NCBI GenBank assembly: GCA_022818135.1 | Contig: JAFMSR010000009.1 | Coordinates: 22,351,159 to 22,415,158, forward strand | Direction: 5' to 3' | Length of the DNA: 64,000 nucleotides | From: Saxidomus purpurata | Taxonomy: Eukaryota > Mollusca > Bivalvia > Venerida > Veneridae | Shown: positions 57,665 through 64,000 of the stretch, piece after piece | Layout: each line of letters begins with the position of its first letter | How positions within the stretch are numbered: position 1 is the stretch's first letter | Notes under the pieces: model-generated | The model's database searches: none | What the model saw: the letters and a program-made list of their open reading frames with translations, nothing else | What the model was told of the DNA's origin: nothing | Program-made: the position numbers and the translations under genes

Positions 57665-60600
57665 TCATTCATCCGACTTAAGTTTGTATTGCTCCAGCAA
57701 GTATTGTTTGTATTTTTTTTTAAACGATAACAGTGATTTAGCTGTTCTTATATTTGTTGGTGTACTGTTCCATATGTGTACACTGGAGAATGTAAAACTA
57801 GCTTTTAGATAATTGGTACGAAATTTTGGTATTAATAGGTTATTGTTAGTTACAGAGCGTAAGCTATAATTATTGTTACTGGAAAATGCCATTAAATTAT
57901 ATATATAGTTTGGAGCAAGGAAATGTATAGCCTTATATACTAACACAGCCGTATGATATGCATACCTATCTGAAAAAGACAAGCATTTTAAATTGCAAAG
58001 GATTGCTGCATTAGTGGTGAAATTCTGCCTATCTATAACAAGTTTTAAAGCCCTCAATTGAAGTTTATTCATTTTATTTGCACAACCATTTCCCTTTCCC
58101 CATACTGTGACACAATAATCAAACTTTGGTAAAATGTAGGCATTGTAAAACATCATTCTCATATCAGCCTTTAAGTAGTATGATATTCGTTTCAGGAGTG
58201 CAATTTTAGAATTTATCAGCGCACGTGTTTTGGTTATGTGTACATTCCATGAGAGACATTTATCAATTGAAATACCTAGAACCTTTTGGACAGAGACATT
58301 TTCAATGAGAGATTCACTAATTCTTAATTCCATATTTAAGGGTTTCTTGATATTTTGTGTGTGTTTTCGTTTAGTAGTCACAACCATGCATTTTGTTTTA
58401 GATGGATTCAATGCCATATTGTTTAAGCGGCACCACGTATTAATAGAATTTAAATCATTTTGAAGATTATTTTGAATTTTTTCAATATCAAACCCTGATT
58501 CATATAAGGTTGAGTCATCAGCAAATAGTTCTAAGTTTCCTGTGGTTGTTTTAAAGGATATGTCATTAATATATATTAAAAATAGTAGCGGTCCTAAAAT
58601 TGAGCCCTGAGGAACACCCGTTGTTATTGTCAATACGTTTGATGTGTCTTTTCCAGATTTTATAACTTGGGATCTGTCAGAAAGATAAGATTCAAAGAGT
58701 TTAATAGTTTTTTCTGAAAAATGATATAGTCGAAGTTTGTGTAATAAAACTGTATGGTCAACTAAGTCAAAGGCCTTACGTAGATCCAAGAACACTGTCC
58801 CTACATACTTATCAGCATCGATGTCCTTTAACCAGGTGTCTATCAAATGTGTTAAAGCAGTGTGACATGAATGTTGTTGTCTAAATCCTGATTGGTTGTC
58901 ATGTATAATGTTTGTGTGTTTGAAGTACATTTGTATCTGTGAGGCAATGTGTCTTTCAAATATTTTTGAAAGCGTTGGCAAAATTGAAATGGGTCTATAA
59001 TTACTAGGATCTTTTTTGTCACCATTTTTAAATATTGGCAAGACGTATGCTTGTTTTAGAGAGTCTGGAAACACATTTTGGTCTATACTTTGGTTTATGA
59101 TATAAGCAATTGCAGATGTTATATGGTCACTACAGTGTTTAAGTATACGTGGGCCAATACCGTCAATGCCAGTAGATTTATTGGGGTTTAAATTGTCAAT
59201 TATTTTCTTAACTTCGAAGGCTGTGATATATTCAATATTAAAAGTGTTATGTTTCAATTTCATGTTTAAAATTTGCTCCATGTCTGTATAGTTTTCAGCA
59301 ACAAAAGCTGTTTTAGATATTATATTTGAGATATTTACAAAGTGCTCATTTAAGGCATTCATTATGTTACATTGTCCTTCAATAAGTTTATTTTTGTACA
59401 AAAGTTGGTCAGGTAAGACAACTTCTTTATCACATAAAGCGTCATTAGTTACATTTTTTAAATTTTTCCAAAGATATTTTGCAGATTTGTTGTTTTTCAC
59501 TGCTTCATTATAGAAATTCTTTCTACTTTTTCGTATCATTGATGAAATTTTATTTCTCAGTATTTTATATTCGTCAAATTTTTTATCTTTATGTAATTTA
59601 TCGCGATGCCATATAGCGGTTTTAATATCATCATTAAACCATTCTGGTTGGGTGTTACGTTTAATTCTTTTAACTTTGATTGGGGCATGCTTCGATAGGA
59701 CGTCATTTAATATATTGTAAAGAATTTGTAAAGACATATTTGGATTTTCAGTAATTTCTATCATTTCTAGTGGAGAGTTCATTAGATCTACTTGAAAATT
59801 ATGTTCATCAAAATTCTTAAAACTTCTGTATTTAAGCGTTTTGTGTATATTACTGTTATTTTTTGCATTTGCTACACTTCGCGTCATGCATACCGGGTAG
59901 TGGTCGCTCGCGCTATAGACTGGTACTTTGATTTCAACTAAATATTCCGGTCTATTAGAATATATATGGTCAATTAAAGACGAACTTTTCTTTGTGATTC
60001 TGGTCGGATCGTGTATCATTTGGGTAAGTCCAAACTTTAAGATTGTATCGTTCCATTTAATATTCTTAAACTTATTATAATTACTATTTGTGTCAAAATG
60101 TATGTTTATATCACCTAGGATATGAAATTCGCAACCCATTATGTCCATTTTATCAATTAAACATTCGTATAGGTCAATCCATGACTGTTTTGCATCAGGT
60201 GGCCTATAAACAAAATGCAATAAAAATGGTCTATTATTCGAAAAGTTAATCTGTATACATATGGACTCTATATCATTATGTTCTAGATCAGTTCTTCGCT
60301 TGTATGGGATCTTGTTTGCAATATAGACTATAATCCCTCCGCCCTTTTTTATTTTTCTGTCTTTTCTTTCAAAGGAAAAGTTATTTATACCTAGAGCCGC
60401 GTTCTCTATATTTTCATTAAGAAATGTTTCGCAAAAACCAAATATATCTGTAGAATTTGGCAATGATAAGTGATATTTGATTTCGTCTAATTTAGGTATG
60501 AAATGCTGTATGTTAAGACTAGCAACGTGTAGCCCTTTTCTGTTATATACGAAGTCATTATTCGTAACGCTTTGGTCATTTATCATTTGCCTGTCATTTC

Positions 60601-60721
60601 GTTCATGTGGGATATTTACAGCTATGCTTGTACAAGCGTCTTGTTTAGGAGATAGCTGAGGGATTTCAGAATTTTGAACATTATTTTTTCTTTTAGGCGA
60701 GTTATGACAATAGCTATACAT
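57665..60721 (-). CDS. Non-LTR retrotransposon endonuclease-reverse transcriptase (CR1/L2 type)
   Basis: An uninterrupted frame of 1018 codons. Residues about 62-280 form an AP-endonuclease-like domain: ASLNIQHF (67-74), FGFCETFLNE with the catalytic Glu near 98, HILGDINIHF (200-209) and SASDHYPV (270-277). Residues about 470-770 are the reverse transcriptase: YRPISILPTLSKIFERHI, FLDLRKAFDLVDH, TTGVPQGSILGPLLFLIYIN and the catalytic FADDS box at 733-737. The C-terminus lacks an RNase H domain. The protein nicks target DNA and copies its RNA at the nick. The frame stays open upstream of this ATG to 60862, with a Cys-rich stretch (CSKCDNIKCKC), so the copy is probably 5'-truncated and the native start lost. 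All catalytic motifs are present; no stops. Recent insertion likely. Confidence 0.93.
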   Translation of the reverse strand: MYSYCHNSPKRKNNVQNSEIPQLSPKQDACTSIAVNIPHERNDRQMINDQSVTNNDFVYNRKGLHVASLNIQHFIPKLDEIKYHLSLPNSTDIFGFCETFLNENIENAALGINNFSFERKDRKIKKGGGIIVYIANKIPYKRRTDLEHNDIESICIQINFSNNRPFLLHFVYRPPDAKQSWIDLYECLIDKMDIMGCEFHILGDINIHFDTNSNYNKFKNIKWNDTILKFGLTQMIHDPTRITKKSSSLIDHIYSNRPEYLVEIKVPVYSASDHYPVCMTRSVANAKNNSNIHKTLKYRSFKNFDEHNFQVDLMNSPLEMIEITENPNMSLQILYNILNDVLSKHAPIKVKRIKRNTQPEWFNDDIKTAIWHRDKLHKDKKFDEYKILRNKISSMIRKSRKNFYNEAVKNNKSAKYLWKNLKNVTNDALCDKEVVLPDQLLYKNKLIEGQCNIMNALNEHFVNISNIISKTAFVAENYTDMEQILNMKLKHNTFNIEYITAFEVKKIIDNLNPNKSTGIDGIGPRILKHCSDHITSAIAYIINQSIDQNVFPDSLKQAYVLPIFKNGDKKDPSNYRPISILPTLSKIFERHIASQIQMYFKHTNIIHDNQSGFRQQHSCHTALTHLIDTWLKDIDADKYVGTVFLDLRKAFDLVDHTVLLHKLRLYHFSEKTIKLFESYLSDRSQVIKSGKDTSNVLTITTGVPQGSILGPLLFLIYINDISFKTTTGNLELFADDSTLYESGFDIEKIQNNLQNDLNSINTWCRLNNMALNPSKTKCMVVTTKRKHTQNIKKPLNMELRISESLIENVSVQKVLGISIDKCLSWNVHITKTRALINSKIALLKRISYYLKADMRMMFYNAYILPKFDYCVTVWGKGNGCANKMNKLQLRALKLVIDRQNFTTNAAILCNLKCLSFSDRYAYHTAVLVYKAIHFLAPNYIYNLMAFSSNNNYSLRSVTNNNLLIPKFRTNYLKASFTFSSVHIWNSTPTNIRTAKSLLSFKKKYKQYLLEQYKLKSDE

Positions 60722-60862
60722 ACTATTGCTTGATGTTTCTTTATCATATGTTTGTAAATAAGAAGCATTTTCCAGTATTAATTTATAGTTACACTTACAT
60801 TTTATGTTGTCACATTTACTGCATATTTTTAATAATAGTTCGTATTTGTTCTCATTTTGTTC
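60722..60862 (-). other. Open 5' extension of the LINE frame
   Basis: 47 further codons in frame, without a Met, up to a TGA at 60863-60865. Encodes ENKYELLLKICSKCDNIKCK and on. The spaced cysteines suggest the remains of a zinc-finger-like N-terminal part. Marks where the element was truncated or where the host sequence begins. Confidence 0.5.
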
Positions 60863-60916
60863 TCATGCGAATTGAAAAAATGATGTTAAAAAAATGAGCA
60901 TAGGCTTGCACTAATT

Positions 60917-61170
60917 TGAGGTAGGGATTAAAAACAAAAATAACACTTAATAACGGGTATGACCACCTCTTGAGTTGACCACTGCGCATAGAATTGACTA
61001 ATTGATTTCTGCCTGTGGAATATTGTTCCATTCCTGAATGAGCTGTACATTTTCTTATAACAAATAACAATATAACATTGATTTCACTGATGACTGGTCC
61101 GCTAAAAGTCCTAATAAAAGGTGGTCATACCCATTATTAAGTGTTATTTTTGTTTTTAATCCCTACCTCA
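60917..61170. mobile_element. MITE with 52-bp inverted repeats (254 bp)
   Basis: TGAGGTAGGGATTAAAAACA to GACCACCT at the left (60917-60968) is repeated inverted at 61119-61170 with a single mismatch. The interior is about 150 bases. Target duplication is not clear. The left end sits about 50 bases outside the LINE frame. Confidence 0.8.
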
Positions 61171-62291
61171 CTAGGTCAAAATTTCCAACATATTCTGTTA
61201 ACCTTTGACCATCATTTTTCACCAAACGATGCATCAGTTCAGAATTCACGGCAACATGATTATTCTTCGTTGTATTTCGTTGAACTGTGCGCTGTATTTC
61301 TTATCATATATTAAAGTATAGAGGTGGCTCTTACAACACTTTTTTATTAGCATGCAACAAATAAAAATAAGAAATTGCATTTGAACGAAGCTTCTTGATT
61401 TGTGGGAGGCTAACTCTTGTTTCGACTATCCAGGATTCTCCTTTCTTATTAAACGTAGAAATACAAGCAGCCGTGTTAAAAAGGCTTTTCGGTTAGTAGA
61501 TGTATTTATATGTGAAATGTATATGTGTCACGAATCAGCTACAATAATAATCCCGTAATTCGTGGTTAATTTGGACGTTAGATAAATTCAAAATGCCCCG
61601 TACAACACTTTCAAACGGCGACGTCGAAAAAAACGTAAATTTGACGCCTATGTGTCAACATATAAACGCCTGCTTATAAAATACGACACGGTAAAAGTTT
61701 CTAAATTTTGGCGTATATTTAGAATACATTTAAAATTAAAATTTGGCAAAAAAATTACGGACAGATTTTTTTTTAATTTCGAGCGAAGCTACATTTTGTG
61801 GATAAATTCAGAAAAACGAAATGGTATTTTTTCAGTGTCTTTTTGTACGGCATATACTCAAAGTCATTTAGATTAAATAACCGCATAGGCAATTTTAATA
61901 GCTTTATTTTGATACCAATTTTATTGCTTTACGTCAACAAATGATCTCAGCACAGTAAGTATAATACAAAATTTGTCTCTGTACAACCGACGTAAAAATG
62001 GCGCGACATGGTCATGATTGCGACGTCATGGTAACGTTATGTACATAAATTACGTCAAATAAAAGATAGATCTGAATCAGAAATGTCTTCAAGTTTCAGT
62101 TGGTACCAAACACTAAGGTAGACTAGAAAATTTTTATATAGTATCCTTCCACCTTAAACGCATATATAACAATGATATCCCCGTTTCGTTTTCATCCAGC
62201 TATGTTCAAGCAAACTTGGCGGAAGTTTCTTATTTTGTTTAGTATACATGTATATCCGACTTGCCAATAATAAAAGAAGACTTGTTAAGAC
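61171..62291. other. Gene-free stretch
   Basis: No supported gene. The frame at 61652-61876 has no recognisable domain, although Lys/Phe-rich, and no supporting signals. Confidence 0.35.
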
Positions 62292-62631
62292 GGGAGGCAC
62301 TCAAAATCCCCTCAGTCAAAATCCCCTCGGTCCAAAAATGGCATAGAAGTCACGATCCCTTCGAAATATTTTACAGGGTATTCATATTATTCTCAAAGGA
62401 TTTTACATTTTTGATAAGAAAGAAGTGTGACTTTATGTGAAATTTCAAAAAAAAATGTTTCAATCATTTATAGTTAAGTAAAACTACAGACAAATAAAAC
62501 ATTAAGCATTTAATATATTCTCTTCCACGTATAAAATCCATTGAGGGGAATATGAATACCTTGTAAAATCCACCGAAGGGATTTTGACTACTATGCCGGG
62601 GTTTTGACTGAGGGGATTTTGAAGTACACTC
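62292..62631. mobile_element. MITE with long inverted repeats and 8-bp target duplication
   Basis: TCAAAATCCCCTCAGTCAAAA at 62301-62321 and its complement at 62602-62622, continuing as a diverged inverted repeat for about 110 bases each side (GGTATTCATATT, AAATCC). GTTAAGAC occurs at 62284-62291 and 62632-62639. An 8-base duplication fits hAT-type elements; the outermost 9 bases are not well matched. Confidence 0.7.
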
Positions 62632-63118
62632 GTTAAGACAGATCACAAATATATTGTGTACTCTCCCGTACTTAGCTCGTACAAGGTCTACATATAGGTT
62701 ACAGGAATGAACACAATTACTGCGAGGGAGCGTTGGTGAACCGAAGCAATAAGTTTGTTTATTCCTGTTAAAATGGACCTGTAACCGGCTAACAGTTTGT
62801 CCCATGTTATGAAATAGATAGAGATTTGGGGCGTAGCTCACAGTCCCACTTATTGGAAAAGTAAGTGAAAAAAGTATTTTCATGTTGGAGATACTGAGTC
62901 AATATGGAAACTTCAGCTTGCTTTTTTAATGAAATGGATGCATTTGATTGGCCCAGTAAGTAGGGCAAACTGTAAAAAAGTGTATTTTGTGGACTCGACA
63001 CTTGATCTCGTTCTCCAAATCGGACTTTTTCTGTTTAAGATTTGCATACGACATAATGGATTTAAATACGTATATCTCGAAACTGTATTATACCTACACT
63101 TTGCAGCGCTTTGACATA

Positions 63119-63350
63119 CACTCAGTTCCAAAAGAAAGTGTGTACTTCTTAATTTTAAATATTTTAACACCCCGCCCTTTCTCGTTTAAAAACAACCACT
63201 TAAAACGAGCGCAGCTCAAAATCTAAAATGTTCGCCGTATTGTACGTAAACAGATTTCAATTTTGGTACCAAATATATAAGCTTTCAGAAAAGTAGTCGA
63301 TGAAAATTCACAGAAAACAAAGTGCACACTTTCTTTTGGAACTGAGTGTG
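63119..63350. mobile_element. MITE with CACTCAGTTCC ends
   Basis: CACTCAGTTCCAAAAGAAAGTGTG at the left and CACACTTTCTTTTGGAACTGAGTG at the right, about 24 bases inverted. TA precedes the left end; at the right TA follows after two more bases. Tc1/mariner-like. It lies directly upstream of the temptin-like exon, so may supply or disturb its promoter. Confidence 0.7.
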
Positions 63351-63393
63351 TATAAGTAGCTGTTCATACAAAGTACAACACGAAGTTAATTGT

Positions 63394-63606
63394 ATGTTTC
63401 TGCTTTTCAGCTTACGTTTATTACTAGGCCTGGGTCTGCTGCAGTTTGGAACATGTTATCCAAGTTTTCAGCAAAACATACCGAACGGTGAAATCGTTCC
63501 AAGCTCTTGTAATCCCAATCATGTCTGGAAGGGGGTCGGTCATAAAGTGAAGGGCGGTGGAGGAGAAAGAAATCAGTTCGGAATAGACTTTAAAGCAAAT
63601 GGATAT
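63394..63606 (+). CDS. Temptin-like secreted protein, first coding exon (partial gene)
   Basis: 71 codons from ATG to the donor TAT/GTAAGT (intron starts at 63607, phase 0). Residues 1-21 are a signal peptide (MFLLFSLRLLLGLGLLQFGTC), cleavage likely before YPS. The mature start YPSFQQNIPNGEIVPSSCNP, then WKGVGH, a GGGG run, RNQFGIDF and ANGY follows the order known from the temptin family, first described as a water-borne mating attractant component in Aplysia and found widely in molluscs. One conserved Cys lies in this exon; the partner Cys and the Asp-rich (DSDGDG-type) loop should lie in the next exon, not in the window. An in-frame upstream ATG at 63346 exists, but starting there would bury the signal peptide, so 63394 is preferred. 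A pheromone role in this species is inference. Confidence 0.85.
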
Positions 63607-63692
63607 GTAAGTAATTTAGAAAAAAAGAACCGTAAGTAGTATAAAATGGGGGGTCCCCCCCGAAAATTTTGCCCATACCCGAAAATTTTGCC

Positions 63693-63728
63693 CATACGAT
63701 GTAGCAGTTACTTCCCCTACATCGTATG
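63693..63728. other. 12-bp hairpin in temptin intron
   Basis: CATACGATGTAG (63693-63704) and CTACATCGTATG (63717-63728) with a 12-base loop. Preceded by a direct duplication of CCCGAAAATTTTGCCCATAC (63659-63697). Could be the end of a mobile element that continues right. Confidence 0.65.
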
Positions 63729-63941
63729 TACCGGCATATGTGCTCATATGATCTAAGGGAAATAATTGTGACAGTCACTCGAGTTTTATGTTGACAAGAG
63801 TTGTCCTTTTGAATGAGCTGAATTAACCAATGAGGAGTGAAACAATGACGCGATTGAATCCGACTCGATAAAAAGAATCGCGAACGTTTCACTCGTGCCT
63901 CGGACGTTGAACCTGTCTGACCATACATACGACACCACATC

Positions 63942-64000
63942 ATGGATGATACAGAAAAGGACCGCATCTTAAAACAATACTATTTCGAGGAGAAAAATCC
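63942..64000 (+). CDS. Open frame running off the window
   Basis: Starts ATGGATGATACAGAAAAG and reads MDDTEKDRILKQYYFEEKN to the window end without a stop. The pattern (I/L)xxYYFxxxxP is seen at the start of transposon-derived integrase-like proteins common in molluscs, and the setting (intron, duplicated motif and hairpin just upstream) would fit an inserted element. With 19 residues this is only a suggestion. Confidence 0.3.
   Translation, partial: MDDTEKDRILKQYYFEEKN

Noticed and set aside
62464..62883. 139-codon minus-strand frame
   Set aside because: Half of it lies in the inverted-repeat MITE at 62292-62631 and no domain is visible.

Overview
The window looks like nuclear DNA from a bivalve or other mollusc. 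It is AT-rich, has split genes with GT/AG introns, and is full of short non-autonomous mobile elements, tRNA-derived SINEs and satellites. The right edge carries a first exon of the temptin pheromone/secreted-protein family, best known from Aplysia. The assignment to mollusc is inference; no species is claimed.

Layout. Positions 2-142 hold an open frame with a GFxxGFxxG motif (possible Yae1-type exon, weak). Positions 143-6160 have no gene; they hold dispersed repeats, a TTAA-flanked MITE (3478-3897) and the 3' flank of the next gene. Positions 6161-31157 (minus strand) are one gene of 21 coding exons, reconstructed here by splice sites and reading frame. It encodes a protein of about 702 residues made almost entirely of ankyrin repeats. 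All 20 introns are phase 0 and most exon boundaries fall at the start of an ankyrin repeat. Its introns hold SINEs, a decayed LINE (about 20380-21960), several MITEs, tandem repeats and an 84-base G run. One minisatellite (29640-30176) repeats the gene's own 5' splice site.

Positions 31175-42050 have no confident gene. They hold a second copy of a dispersed repeat with a TTAA-flanked insertion whose empty site is visible in the first copy, two hairpins, a SINE with target-site duplications, and simple repeats. Positions 42164-43069 (plus) are an intronless bHLH transcription factor of the BHLHE22/23 (Beta3/Oli) type with a TATA-like box about 100 bases upstream. Positions 43070-57470 have no gene but hold MITE families and four large satellite blocks (48.3-49.0, 52.1-53.0, 53.2-53.6 and 54.1-54.96 kb). 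Positions 57476-60862 (minus) are a LINE of the CR1/L2 type with an uninterrupted endonuclease-reverse transcriptase frame. Two inverted-repeat elements follow. Positions 63394-63606 (plus) are the signal-peptide exon of a temptin-like protein, whose remaining exons lie beyond the window. A second frame opens at 63942 and runs off the end.

The three host genes are unrelated: an intracellular scaffold-type ankyrin protein, a neural/developmental bHLH regulator and a secreted protein. Nothing suggests joint regulation. The most unusual signals are the donor-site minisatellite, the all-phase-0 modular ankyrin gene, the foldback element with a minisatellite core, and the insertion with a paralogous empty site.
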